A stretch of DNA of 64,000 nucleotides, taken from the NCBI GenBank assembly GCA_946407895.1, contig CAMJQA010000005.1, forward strand, positions 1 through 64,000, read 5' to 3'. Source of the DNA: an uncultured Prevotellaceae bacterium (lineage in GTDB: Bacteria > Bacteroidota > Bacteroidia > Bacteroidales > Bacteroidaceae). Shown in pieces: positions 1 through 8,646 of this stretch (position 1 is its first letter; each line of letters starts with the position of its first letter). Made by a program: the position numbers and the translations under genes. The notes beneath the pieces are model-generated. The model was not told the origin of the DNA and did not search any database. It saw only the letters and a list, made by a program, of their open reading frames with translations.

Positions 1-56
1 TGTTTGCTCTCGCTGCTCCAAAATTTGGTATTTCGCTCGCTTATTCGTACCTTTGC
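1..56 (+). repeat. Copy of the CGCTCGC promoter repeat
   Basis: The window opens inside a copy of an intergenic repeat whose core is CGCTCGCTTATTCG. Related copies lie near 568, 1439, 32860, 32945, 33020 and 35519. This copy most resembles the second unit at 32945 read in reverse, sharing the stretch ATTTGGTATTTCGCTCGCTT. The core forms the spacer of the greA promoter. Confidence 0.75.
24..55 (+). promoter_or_regulatory. greA promoter, Bacteroidetes type
   Basis: A TTTG box at 24-27 and a TACCTTTG box at 48-55 are separated by 20 bp, matching the Bacteroidetes sigma-ABfr consensus. The spacer contains the repeat core CGCTCGCTTATTCG. Transcription should begin a few bases before the greA start codon at 80. 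Confidence 0.8.
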
Positions 57-79
57 ATAAAATATGAGACGGAACGGAT

Positions 80-544
80 ATGGAATATATGTCACAAGAA
101 GGCTATGACAAACTGGTAGCCGAACTGCATCAGCTGGAGAGCGTGGAATACCCCAAGGTAAAGGAGGCCCTCATAGAGGCACGTGAAAAGGGCGACCTCA
201 GCGAGAACTACGAGTATCGTGCTGCCCGCCGTGAACAGGCACGTCTGTTGAGCAGGATTCGCTTCAAGCAGAGGGTGCTGGAATATGCTCGTGTATTGGA
301 TACAAAAAGGCTGGACACTGATACCGCAGGACTGCTCTCAACGGTGGGCATGACCAATATGGCAAACAACACGCAGATGACTTATATGATAGTGAGCCCA
401 CATGAAGCCAACCTGAAAGAGAAGAAAATCTCCATCAAGTCGCCCATCGCTCAGGCTATTCTGGGCAAGAAGGTGGGCGATGTAGTGGAAGTCAACGTCC
501 CGGCCGGCATTCAGAAGTTACGTATCGACACGATTGAGCGATAA
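80..544 (+). CDS. greA: Transcription elongation factor GreA
   Basis: The 154-residue product has the usual GreA length and layout. The N-terminal coiled coil (about residues 5-75) carries the family stretch EKGDLSENYEYRAAR, whose acidic tip reaches the RNA polymerase secondary channel and stimulates cleavage of backtracked transcripts. The C-terminal FKBP-like domain (about 85-154) ends with the typical SPIAQAILGKKVGD segment. The start at 80 follows a consensus promoter closely. It stands alone, with a decayed repeat copy after the stop. In Bacteroidetes a single Gre protein commonly serves this role. The identification is secure; GreB is less likely because the length and C-terminus fit GreA. 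Confidence 0.95.
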   Translation: MEYMSQEGYDKLVAELHQLESVEYPKVKEALIEAREKGDLSENYEYRAARREQARLLSRIRFKQRVLEYARVLDTKRLDTDTAGLLSTVGMTNMANNTQMTYMIVSPHEANLKEKKISIKSPIAQAILGKKVGDVVEVNVPAGIQKLRIDTIER

Positions 545-555
545 TACTCAAATAA

Positions 556-590
556 ATATGGTATTCCGCTCGCTTATTGACTTTCAGTCG
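556..590 (+). repeat. Decayed copy of the CGCTCGC repeat
   Basis: Just after the greA stop, GGTATTCCGCTCGCTTATTGA resembles the repeat at the window start, but the -7 box that should follow has degenerated to TTGACTTT. This copy is unlikely to be an active promoter. Confidence 0.6.
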
Positions 591-625
591 AAATTTCTAT
601 CGTTCGACAAAAGAAAATCATTCCT

Positions 626-660
626 TTTGTTCTCACTTAATCGAAATTTTCGTAACTTTG
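626..660 (+). promoter_or_regulatory. Probable udk promoter
   Basis: A perfect -7 box TAACTTTG lies at 653-660, about 46 bp before the udk start. The nearest TTTG box is at 626-629, giving a 23-bp spacer, longer than the usual 19-20, so the -33 assignment is uncertain. Confidence 0.55.
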
Positions 661-706
661 TCCCCGGAAACCTTACAATAGCAACCTCAAAACAGGAAGT
701 ATAGAC

Positions 707-1342
707 ATGTATATTATAGGTATAGCAGGAGGAACAGGATCGGGTAAGACAACTGTGGTAAGGAAGATTCTGGAAACGCTACCCACCGACCGCGTGGCCC
801 TGATTCCACAGGATTCATATTACAACGACACCACCCACCTGTCGATGGAAGAGCGGCGGCGCATCAACTTCGACCATCCCAACGCATTCGACTGGGCCCT
901 GCTCACAGAGCAAATACAGCGGTTGCGACAGGGACAGAGCATTGAGCAACCCACATACAGCTACATCATCAGCAACCGCCTGGAGGAGACTGTACACGTG
1001 GAGCCCTGCGAGGTAATCATCATCGAAGGCATCATGGCCCTATGGCGCAAGGAGCTGCGCGACCTGATGGACCTGAAGATCTTCGTGGATGCCGACCCCG
1101 ACGAACGCCTGATTCGCGTAATACAGCGCGATACCGTGGAGCGCGGACGCACCACACAGATGGTTATAGACCGCTACCTGGACGTGCTGAAGCCCATGCA
1201 CGAGGAATTCATAGAACCCACAAAGCGATATGCCGACCTCATCATCCCCCAGGGCGGAAACAACCTGAGGGCCATAGAGATTATGCGAACCTACATCATT
1301 CACCGCCTGAAACCGGCAAGCCTGTCGCCCGATCATCCATAA
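707..1342 (+). CDS. udk: Uridine kinase
   Basis: This 211-residue protein phosphorylates uridine and cytidine in pyrimidine salvage in the cytosol. The Walker A loop GGTGSGKTTV lies at residues 8-17. The nucleoside-binding region includes QDSYYND and NFDHPNAFDW, and the EGIMAL and RDTVERGRT segments are typical of Udk rather than of phosphoribulokinase. Its length matches bacterial Udk. The start at 707 follows a TAACTTTG promoter box. It appears monocistronic, with a tRNA gene behind it. A weak T-rich/A-rich inverted repeat around 1353-1383 might terminate transcription. Confidence 0.95.
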   Translation: MYIIGIAGGTGSGKTTVVRKILETLPTDRVALIPQDSYYNDTTHLSMEERRRINFDHPNAFDWALLTEQIQRLRQGQSIEQPTYSYIISNRLEETVHVEPCEVIIIEGIMALWRKELRDLMDLKIFVDADPDERLIRVIQRDTVERGRTTQMVIDRYLDVLKPMHEEFIEPTKRYADLIIPQGGNNLRAIEIMRTYIIHRLKPASLSPDHP

Positions 1343-1393
1343 GGGTAATTCACGGTTTTTTCTTGCTTTCAGAAGAAAAAAAGAGCCGGATAT

Positions 1394-1424
1394 TTTGCCA
1401 GTCGGGATTTTCTGTGTAATTTTG
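1394..1424 (+). promoter_or_regulatory. tRNA-Arg promoter
   Basis: TTTG at 1394-1397 and TAATTTTG at 1417-1424 are separated by 19 bp, an exact Bacteroidetes consensus promoter. The next downstream gene is the tRNA at 1529, so a leader of roughly 100 nt is predicted. Confidence 0.75.
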
Positions 1425-1438
1425 CACCCTGAAAAGAA

Positions 1439-1452
1439 CGAATAAGCGAGCG
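1439..1452 (-). repeat. Core-only copy of the CGCTCGC repeat
   Basis: CGAATAAGCGAGCG is an exact reverse-orientation match to the core of the promoter repeat, but neither the -33 nor the -7 box is retained around it. It lies in the predicted leader of the tRNA-Arg transcript. Confidence 0.6.
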
Positions 1453-1528
1453 AAAGGACTTTCGAGCCATGTTCGCTTGGTTCGTTCAAGACTTTAGAGC
1501 GCAGCTCAAAAACAGATGTACGGCATCT

Positions 1529-1600
1529 GCCCCTGTAGTTCAATGGATAGAACTACGGTTTCCTAAACCGTCAATCCGGGTTCGATTCCCGGCGGGGGTA
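1529..1600 (+). tRNA. tRNA-Arg (anticodon CCT)
   Basis: A full cloverleaf can be drawn. The acceptor arm GCCCCTG pairs with CGGGGGT (two wobble pairs), the D stem is GTTC/GAAC, and the anticodon stem ACGGT/ACCGT encloses the loop TTCCTAA. The T arm is CCGGG-TTCGATT-CCCGG and the discriminator base is A. The anticodon CCT reads AGG codons. CCA is not encoded, so it must be added after transcription. It has its own promoter. Confidence 0.95.
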
Positions 1601-1755
1601 CATATTGAGAGTTCACCGTCCTTAGCCTATAGCCCATACGCCTCTCGACGAGCTGCAGGCGGGATATAGCCTCCCCCCCACCCAGAGACGTGACGGACAC
1701 TTCGGACCTATATAATAATTATTGACCCTTATATATATTTAAATATAAACAGGAT

Positions 1756-3597
1756 ATGGCAGATTCAATTGAGATTAAGGAACTGGACCAGGTGGTGGTC
1801 CGCTTCTCGGGTGATTCCGGCGACGGTATGCAGTTGGCCGGAAATATTTTTTCTACGGTATCGGCTACGGTCGGAAACAGCATAAGCACCTTCCCCGACT
1901 ATCCTGCTGACATTCGCGCCCCGCAAGGCTCACTTACGGGCGTCAGCGGATTCCAGGTGCACATCGGTGCAAACCAGGTCTTCACACCAGGAGACCAGTG
2001 CGACGTGCTTGTAGCCATGAACGCCGCCGCCCTGAAGACACAATACCGCTATGCCAAGCCCAACGCCACGATTATCATAGACACAGACTCCTTCGGACCG
2101 AAGGATCTGGAGAAGGCAGCCTTCCAGACGGATGACCCGCTAAAGGAAATGGGCATCGACCCAGACCGCGTCATCGCCTGCCCGCTGACACAGATGGTGA
2201 AGGACTGCCTGGCCGACAGCGGCATGGACGTGAAGAGCATCATGAAGTGCCGCAATATGTTTGCACTGGGTCTTGTATGCTGGCTCTTCAGTCGCGACCT
2301 GGACATAGCCTTCAATTTCCTGCGCGAGAAATTTGCCAAGAAACCTGCCATAGCCGAGGCTAACATACGCGTCATACAGGCCGGCTACGACTACGGACAC
2401 AACACGCATAGCTCGGCCGCCAACGTTTACCGCATTGAGACGCGCCACAAGGTGCCCGGAAGATATATGGACATCACAGGAAACAAGGCCACGGCCTACG
2501 GCTTCATCGCCGCTGCCGAAAAGGCCGGGCTGAAACTATACCTGGGCTCTTACCCCATTACCCCGGCCACAGACGTGCTGCATGAATTGTCAAAGCACAA
2601 GAGCCTGGGCGTAACCACCGTGCAGTGCGAGGACGAGATAGCTGGCTGTGCCAGTGCCGTAGGCGCTTCGTTTGCCGGAGCACTGGGCGTCACGAGTACC
2701 AGCGGACCCGGCATCTGCCTGAAGAGCGAGGCTATGAACCTGGCCGTCATCATGGAGCTGCCGCTGGTGGTGCTTGATGTACAGCGCGGCGGTCCGGCCA
2801 CAGGACTGCCCACCAAGAGCGAGCAGACCGACCTGCTGCAGGTGCTCTTCGGACGCAACGGCGAAAGCCCCATGCCCGTAATGGCTGCTGCCAGTCCGAC
2901 CGACTGCTTCGATGCAGCCTACCATGCCTGCAAGATAGCCCTGGAACACATGACCCCCGTAGTGCTGCTGACCGACGCCTTCGTGGCCAATGGCTCCGGT
3001 GCATTCAGGTTGCCCGACCTCAACGACTACCCCGCAATAGAACCACCATACGTGCCCGAGGAACTGCGTGGAAAATGGACGCCATACATGAGAGCCGAAA
3101 ACGGCACCCGATACTGGGCCGTGCCAGGACGAGAAGGCTTTGAGCACATACTGGGCGGACTGGAAAAGGATGACAAGACGGGAGCCATCAGCACGAATCC
3201 CGAGAACCATAACCTGATGACGCAGAAACGTGCGCAGAAGATTGCTAACATACCCGTGCCCGACCTGGAAGTACTGGGCGACAGCGAGGATGCCGAACTG
3301 CTCATTGTGGGCTTTGGCGGCACATACGGACACCTGCACGCAGCAATGGATGAGCTGAGAGCCAAGGGGAGGAAGGTAGCCATGGCACACTTCCGCTACA
3401 TCAATCCCCTGCCTGCAAACACGGCCGAGGTGCTCAGCCGATATCCGAAGGTAGTGGTGGCCGAACAGAATATGGGCCAGCTGGCTGCCTGGCTGCGCAT
3501 GAAGGTGGACGGCTTCGTTCCCGCTCAGTATAATGAAGTGAAGGGACAACCCTTCGTGACCGGAGAACTGATAAAGGCATTCGAGGCCCTGATGTAA
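1756..3597 (+). CDS. korA: 2-oxoacid:ferredoxin oxidoreductase, fused gamma-alpha subunit
   Basis: The 613-residue protein combines two parts of a 2-oxoacid:acceptor oxidoreductase. Residues about 10-190 are the gamma (POR/KOR catalytic) domain, with the opening RFSGDSGDGMQLAG. Residues about 215-610 are the alpha pyrimidine-binding domain, with GSYPITPATDVLHEL, EDEIAGCASAVGA and TSTSGPGICLKSE. With KorB it converts a 2-oxoacid, probably 2-oxoglutarate, and CoA to acyl-CoA, CO2 and reduced ferredoxin in the cytosol. korB follows after 45 bp. The gamma-alpha fusion is the common two-gene form in Bacteroidetes. A branched-chain 2-oxoacid substrate cannot be excluded. Upstream, 1601-1755 is AT-rich and shows no clear promoter. 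Confidence 0.9.
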   Translation: MADSIEIKELDQVVVRFSGDSGDGMQLAGNIFSTVSATVGNSISTFPDYPADIRAPQGSLTGVSGFQVHIGANQVFTPGDQCDVLVAMNAAALKTQYRYAKPNATIIIDTDSFGPKDLEKAAFQTDDPLKEMGIDPDRVIACPLTQMVKDCLADSGMDVKSIMKCRNMFALGLVCWLFSRDLDIAFNFLREKFAKKPAIAEANIRVIQAGYDYGHNTHSSAANVYRIETRHKVPGRYMDITGNKATAYGFIAAAEKAGLKLYLGSYPITPATDVLHELSKHKSLGVTTVQCEDEIAGCASAVGASFAGALGVTSTSGPGICLKSEAMNLAVIMELPLVVLDVQRGGPATGLPTKSEQTDLLQVLFGRNGESPMPVMAAASPTDCFDAAYHACKIALEHMTPVVLLTDAFVANGSGAFRLPDLNDYPAIEPPYVPEELRGKWTPYMRAENGTRYWAVPGREGFEHILGGLEKDDKTGAISTNPENHNLMTQKRAQKIANIPVPDLEVLGDSEDAELLIVGFGGTYGHLHAAMDELRAKGRKVAMAHFRYINPLPANTAEVLSRYPKVVVAEQNMGQLAAWLRMKVDGFVPAQYNEVKGQPFVTGELIKAFEALM

Positions 3598-3642
3598 CAC
3601 ATATATATATAATAAGGTATAATTTGAAAAAAGAGAAATATC

Positions 3643-4650
3643 ATGTCTGAATATACATTCCAAGACTTCAAGAAAGGGCAGCCCAGATGGTGTCCCGGCT
3701 GCGGAGACCATTTCTTCCTGAACAGCCTGCACAAGGCAATGGCCGAAATAGGCATAGCACCCAGTCAGACCGCAGTAATCTCCGGTATAGGCTGCAGTAG
3801 CCGCCTGCCTCACTATATGGCCACTTACGGCATGAACACCATCCACGGACGCGCAGCAGCAATAGCCACCGGATGCAAGGTTGCCAACCCGCGCCTCACG
3901 GTATGGCAGGTTAGTGGCGACGGCGACGGACTGGCCATTGGCGGCAACCACTTCATTCATGCCAACCGGCGCAACATAGACTTGAACATGATTCTGCTGA
4001 ACAACCGCATATATGGACTTACAAAGGGACAGTACAGCCCCACCAGCCCCCGCGGATTTGTTAGCAAGAGCAGTCCATACGGCACGGTGGAGGATCCCTT
4101 CCGCCCGGCTGAATTGTGCTTCGGTGCCCGCGGCCACTTCTTTGCACGTGCCGTAGCAACGGATGCTCCGGGAACCATAGAGATCCTGAAGGCTGCACAG
4201 CAGCACAAAGGAGCCAGCGTATGCGAGATATTGCAGAACTGCGTCATCTTCAACAATGGCACTCATGATAGTGTTTATACAAAAGAAGGGCGTGCCCGCA
4301 ATGCTATTTATGTACGTCATGGAGAGCCACTCGTCTTCGGCGAGCACAATGAATACGGACTGATGCAAGAAGGGTTCGGGCTGAAGATAGTAGAGATTGG
4401 CAAGGCTGGGGTGACGATGGATGACATTCTGGTACACGATGCTCATGCCGAGGACAACACCCTGCAGCTGAAACTGGCCCTGATGGGCGATGGCGACGGC
4501 TTCCCTATTGCCCTGGGCGTTATCAGAGACGTGGAAGCTCCCACATATAATGATGCAGTGGAAGCACAGATTGAGGAGGTAAAGGCGAAGAAGCCCTACC
4601 ACACCTTTGCCGAACTATTGGAGACCAACGATATCTGGGAAGTGCGTTGA
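3643..4650 (+). CDS. korB: 2-oxoacid:ferredoxin oxidoreductase, beta subunit
   Basis: This 335-residue protein is the thiamine diphosphate-binding partner of KorA. The N-terminus has WCPGCGDHFFLNSL, and the TPP/Mg motif GDGDGLAIGGNHFIH is followed by NNRIYGLTKGQ, which completes the metal-binding pocket. The length fits the short beta subunit lacking a C-terminal ferredoxin domain, so an external ferredoxin is expected to accept electrons. It is almost certainly co-transcribed with korA. The next gene starts only 36 bp after the stop but encodes a secreted glycosidase, so read-through there may be fortuitous. Confidence 0.92.
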   Translation: MSEYTFQDFKKGQPRWCPGCGDHFFLNSLHKAMAEIGIAPSQTAVISGIGCSSRLPHYMATYGMNTIHGRAAAIATGCKVANPRLTVWQVSGDGDGLAIGGNHFIHANRRNIDLNMILLNNRIYGLTKGQYSPTSPRGFVSKSSPYGTVEDPFRPAELCFGARGHFFARAVATDAPGTIEILKAAQQHKGASVCEILQNCVIFNNGTHDSVYTKEGRARNAIYVRHGEPLVFGEHNEYGLMQEGFGLKIVEIGKAGVTMDDILVHDAHAEDNTLQLKLALMGDGDGFPIALGVIRDVEAPTYNDAVEAQIEEVKAKKPYHTFAELLETNDIWEVR

Positions 4651-4686
4651 GCATTCCCCAGTAGCTTAAAAGTTTAATATATATAT

Positions 4687-6429
4687 ATGAAAAAGACTGT
4701 ATTGCTTATGGTGGCTTTGGCCTGGTCGGTTCAAGCTATGCCTCAGAAAAAGAGGGAAGCAAAACTCCCAGCGCTTCCCCCAATGCCCGAGATTCCCGCC
4801 CCACTGCCCAAAGGCAGCGTGACAATGGGGCCTGTAAATGAATTTCCGGAGGTTCAGCTGGACATACCCATTACCGACGGACCATTCAAGCCATCGTGGG
4901 AGAGTATTGAGAAGAACTATCCCGGCACACCGCAGTGGCTGCGCGATGCCAAGTTCGGCATTTGGGTACATTTTGGTCCCCAGGCTGCCGGCGAGAGCGG
5001 CGACTGGTATGCCCGGCGCCTATACTACGAGCAGGATCCAGCCTACCAGAATCACCTGAAGCGATTCGGACACCCCTCTGAAGTAGGTTACAAGGACGTG
5101 CTGCATACATGGAACCCCTCGAAACTTGATCCGAAGTATCTGACCAAGCTCTATAAGAAGGCAGGTGCCCGCTTTCTGATGATACAGGGCGTACACCACG
5201 ATAACTTCGATCTGTGGAACTCGCAGTACCAGCCCTGGAACTCGGTCAACGTAGGCCCCCACCGGGATTTGCTGCGCGAGTGGGCCGATGTATGCCACAA
5301 GGAAGGCATGCGCTACGGCGTTACATTCCACCACGAATATACATGGTGGTGGTGGCAGTCTGCTTTCAACAGCGACTCACAGGGAGATAAGGCCGGAGTA
5401 CCCTACGACGGCAACCTGACACTGGCCGACGGCAAGGGCAAGTGGTGGGAAGGCCTTGACCCTCGACGCCTGTATGGCATAAACCTGCAAGAATACAAGT
5501 CGGTATTCACCAGTTTCCTGCCGGACGCAGGCATCTTCACCCGCCATCTTGACTATTGCCGATGGTATGCCACACAGTGGGCGCTGCGCATGATGGACGT
5601 TACGGCCAATTATTCACCCGACTTCATCTACACAGACGGCACGACACAGGGCCCCTTCAGCGGTGACCAGACCGGAGCGGGCTATAAATGCAATGCCATG
5701 CCATTGGTGATGGCAGATTTCTACAACCGCCAACTCCGGGATCGTGGGAGCGTAGAAGGCTTTAGTGTAGTCAAATTCCGCCGCCCCACCAACGGCACGG
5801 TCACCACGGCAGAGTTCGGTTTCCCCGATGACATCAACACCTCGCAGCCCTGGATACGTGAGTGTCCCGTTGGCGACTGGTTCTACCGGCCTGGCTTCTA
5901 CTATGATGCACCGTCGGTGGTGCGCTTCGTGGTGGAGGCTGTCTGCCGCGACGGCAATGCGGCACTGAACATACCCATGCGTCCTGACGGCTCGCTTGAT
6001 GACACCTGCGAGGAAATGCTCCTCAAGGTCGGCCGTTGGATGAAAGCATGCGGCGAGGGCATCTATGGCAGCAAGGCATGGCAAGTGCTGGGCGAAGGCC
6101 AGACGGACCAGAACGGCCACCTGATGAAGTTGCCAGGCGGAGGATTGGACAAGAGTATTGCCGACTTCCCCTTTACATCCCAGGACATCCGTTTCACCGA
6201 AGGGAAGAACGGAGCCGTATATGCTTTCTGCATGAAGGCACCCCATGGCGGAGATGTCATTCGCATTAAGAACCTGGGCACGAATGCCGGACGAATACAG
6301 GAGATTCACCACGTGAAGCTGCTGGGCCATAAAGGCAAGCTGCAGTGGCACCGCACAGCCGATGCACTGGAGATAACCTGCCCAGAGCAACTGCCCTTCG
6401 AATCGGTACTGGCATTCCGCATCAATTGA
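4687..6429 (+). CDS. Secreted GH29-like alpha-L-fucosidase
   Basis: The 580-residue protein starts with a signal peptide (about residues 1-17), followed by a proline-rich linker near 28-42. A GH29-type TIM barrel follows: FGIWVHFGPQAAGESGDWY near 90-108, GVHHDNFDLWNS near 168-179, and FIYTDGTTQG near 313-322, where Asp317 is the expected nucleophile. GH29 enzymes release alpha-L-fucose from plant or host glycans. The acid/base residue is not conserved across the family and I cannot place it. A GH127-like gene follows 34 bp later, so the two probably form an operon. Substrate is inferred only. Confidence 0.82.
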   Translation: MKKTVLLMVALAWSVQAMPQKKREAKLPALPPMPEIPAPLPKGSVTMGPVNEFPEVQLDIPITDGPFKPSWESIEKNYPGTPQWLRDAKFGIWVHFGPQAAGESGDWYARRLYYEQDPAYQNHLKRFGHPSEVGYKDVLHTWNPSKLDPKYLTKLYKKAGARFLMIQGVHHDNFDLWNSQYQPWNSVNVGPHRDLLREWADVCHKEGMRYGVTFHHEYTWWWWQSAFNSDSQGDKAGVPYDGNLTLADGKGKWWEGLDPRRLYGINLQEYKSVFTSFLPDAGIFTRHLDYCRWYATQWALRMMDVTANYSPDFIYTDGTTQGPFSGDQTGAGYKCNAMPLVMADFYNRQLRDRGSVEGFSVVKFRRPTNGTVTTAEFGFPDDINTSQPWIRECPVGDWFYRPGFYYDAPSVVRFVVEAVCRDGNAALNIPMRPDGSLDDTCEEMLLKVGRWMKACGEGIYGSKAWQVLGEGQTDQNGHLMKLPGGGLDKSIADFPFTSQDIRFTEGKNGAVYAFCMKAPHGGDVIRIKNLGTNAGRIQEIHHVKLLGHKGKLQWHRTADALEITCPEQLPFESVLAFRIN

Positions 6430-6463
6430 TAATAACCTTTAAATCCTAATTAAAAGTAACGAT

Positions 6464-8497
6464 ATGAAAAAAAGTCGTTTCTTGAACCTATTGCTGATTG
6501 CTTTGTTTTCCACATCGACCTACGGTGCAAAGAAGCCAGTAGAAAAGGATGTTTCCTGTGTAGCAAACAGAGCACCATTAGCAGAAAAGACGTACATGGC
6601 CCTGCCATTGGGCGACATACAAGCCGACGGATGGCTTGCAGAGCAATTGAACCGCATGCGCACAGGGCTGACAGGGCATCTGGATGAGATCTACGCCCCT
6701 GTATGCGGCCCACGCAATTGCTGGCTCGGAGGGGATGGAGACGCCTGGGAGCGGGGCCCATACTGGATTGACGGCCTGCTCCCCCTGGCATACATCCTAG
6801 ATGACGAGGCACTGAAGCAGAAAGTTAAGCCCTGGATAGAATGGACATTAGCCTCGCAGCAGGAAAACGGACAGTTCGGGCCTGTCACTGACCGCAGTCC
6901 CGAAGCCGGATTACAGCGCAGTAATGCTCAGGATTGGTGGCCGCGTATGGTTATGCTCAAGATTATGCAGCAACACTACATGGCTACCGGCGACGAGCGT
7001 GTGATACCCTTTCTGACCAAATATTTCCGCTATCAGTTAAAGGAACTGCCCAATAAGCCCCTCGGACACTGGACATTCTGGGGGCAACAGCGCGGAGGCG
7101 ACAATCTGCAAGTAGTTTATTGGCTCTATAACCTCACGGGCGAACCGTTCCTCCTGGAATTGGGCAAGCTCATTCACAGCCAGACAGAACGATGGACTGA
7201 ACTGTTCCAGGAAGGTGAGATCTTCACACGGCAATTGAGTATGCACTGTGTGAATGTTGGCCAGGGTTTCAAAGAACCTGTGGTATATTATCAGCAGTCA
7301 GGAGAGAAGAAATTCCTGGAGGCTCCGAAAACAGGCTTGCAAAAGATGAGGAACACAATGGCCTTGCCCACCGGATTGTGGGGCGGTGATGAACTGTTGC
7401 GCTTCGGCGAACCGACTGTAGGTTCCGAACTATGTACGGCAACAGAAATGATGTTCTCCCTGGAGAGCATGCTGGAGATAACGGGTGATGTGCAATGGGC
7501 CGACCACCTGGAGCGTATAGCCTATAATGCCCTGCCCACTCAGCATGACGATGACTTTATGAGCCGCCAGTATTTCCAGCAGACCAACCAGGTGTGTGTG
7601 ACCAAGACCTGGCGACAATACTCAACTCCACATGCAGATACCGATGCACTCTTCGGCGTACTGAACGGGTATCCTTGCTGCACATGCAACATGCATCAGG
7701 GGTGGCCCAAGCTGACACTGAACCTATGGTATGGTACAACCGACCGGGGACTGGCCGCACTGGTGTATGGCCCCTCGAAAGTAAAAGGTAGCGTGGCCGA
7801 CGGCATCCCCGTCATAATTCGGGAAGAAACGGCCTATCCATTCGACGAGGAGATACGTTTCACCATAGAATATGCCAAGAAGAAGCAAAAGGAGACCCGC
7901 TTCCCCCTACACCTGCGTATCCCCTCATGGTGCAAAAACGCAGAACTGAGGATAAATGGCAATCCTATGGATATGCAAACACCGGCCGGGCAAATTATTG
8001 TTGTCAACCGCGAATGGAGGCAGGGCGATGTACTGACCTTAAAACTGCCCATGCACATTACATCCAGCAGGTGGTATGGCGGCAGCGCAGTCATAGAGCG
8101 CGGTCCCCTGATATATGCATTGAAGATGCAGGAGAACTGGACGAAGAAGACCTTCGAGCCCTCGCAATCTGCCTATGGCAGTTGGTACTACGAGGTTACG
8201 AGTCCCTCAGCCTGGAACTATGGCCTGCGTCTTCAGCAGATTGAGAAACCCGATCAGTATTTTGAGGTGTCGAGGAACGACAGCCCTGCTGTATATCCAT
8301 GGAATGCAGAGGCCGCACCAGTCACCTTGCGCACGAAGGCCATCCGAATGAAAGACTGGAATATATCGCGAGGCTCCTGTGGCATCATGAACTATTATGT
8401 ACAGCAGGGACGCGACTATGAGGAAGACGAGGCAGAAATAGAGTTGATACCCTACGGCTGTACGGCCCTTCGCATCACCGAATTTCCAGTTAGATAA
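6464..8497 (+). CDS. Secreted GH127-like beta-L-arabinofuranosidase
   Basis: This 677-residue protein has a signal peptide (about residues 1-21) and the (alpha/alpha)6 barrel of the former DUF1680 family. Residues expected to form the zinc-cysteine site of GH127 enzymes are present: Glu322 and Cys324 in SELCTATEMM, and Cys405-Cys406 in YPCCTCNMHQGW. The rest differs clearly from the two other GH127 proteins in this window; for example it has CTCNMHQGW where they have CACCPSN. It may therefore belong to another subfamily or a GH146-like clade. It sits 34 bp behind the GH29-like gene, suggesting joint action on a plant glycan containing fucose and arabinofuranose. Confidence 0.78.
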   Translation: MKKSRFLNLLLIALFSTSTYGAKKPVEKDVSCVANRAPLAEKTYMALPLGDIQADGWLAEQLNRMRTGLTGHLDEIYAPVCGPRNCWLGGDGDAWERGPYWIDGLLPLAYILDDEALKQKVKPWIEWTLASQQENGQFGPVTDRSPEAGLQRSNAQDWWPRMVMLKIMQQHYMATGDERVIPFLTKYFRYQLKELPNKPLGHWTFWGQQRGGDNLQVVYWLYNLTGEPFLLELGKLIHSQTERWTELFQEGEIFTRQLSMHCVNVGQGFKEPVVYYQQSGEKKFLEAPKTGLQKMRNTMALPTGLWGGDELLRFGEPTVGSELCTATEMMFSLESMLEITGDVQWADHLERIAYNALPTQHDDDFMSRQYFQQTNQVCVTKTWRQYSTPHADTDALFGVLNGYPCCTCNMHQGWPKLTLNLWYGTTDRGLAALVYGPSKVKGSVADGIPVIIREETAYPFDEEIRFTIEYAKKKQKETRFPLHLRIPSWCKNAELRINGNPMDMQTPAGQIIVVNREWRQGDVLTLKLPMHITSSRWYGGSAVIERGPLIYALKMQENWTKKTFEPSQSAYGSWYYEVTSPSAWNYGLRLQQIEKPDQYFEVSRNDSPAVYPWNAEAAPVTLRTKAIRMKDWNISRGSCGIMNYYVQQGRDYEEDEAEIELIPYGCTALRITEFPVR

Positions 8498-8646
8498 AAG
8501 CATCATAATAATGAGCTGTCGCAGCCCGGAAATGTAAATATCGAACAACATTGGCACACTCTTTTGCATTTTCTGTGTTAAGAAATAATTCAACCTTTGC
8601 ACTCGCAAAACAAGAACATGTCCAAGATTTAGAAAATAAAGAAAAG

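Noticed and set aside
2590-4602. 670-codon minus-strand ORF antisense to korA/korB
   Set aside because: It mirrors two clearly identified genes, crosses their boundary and has no recognisable domain; it is a high-GC shadow.
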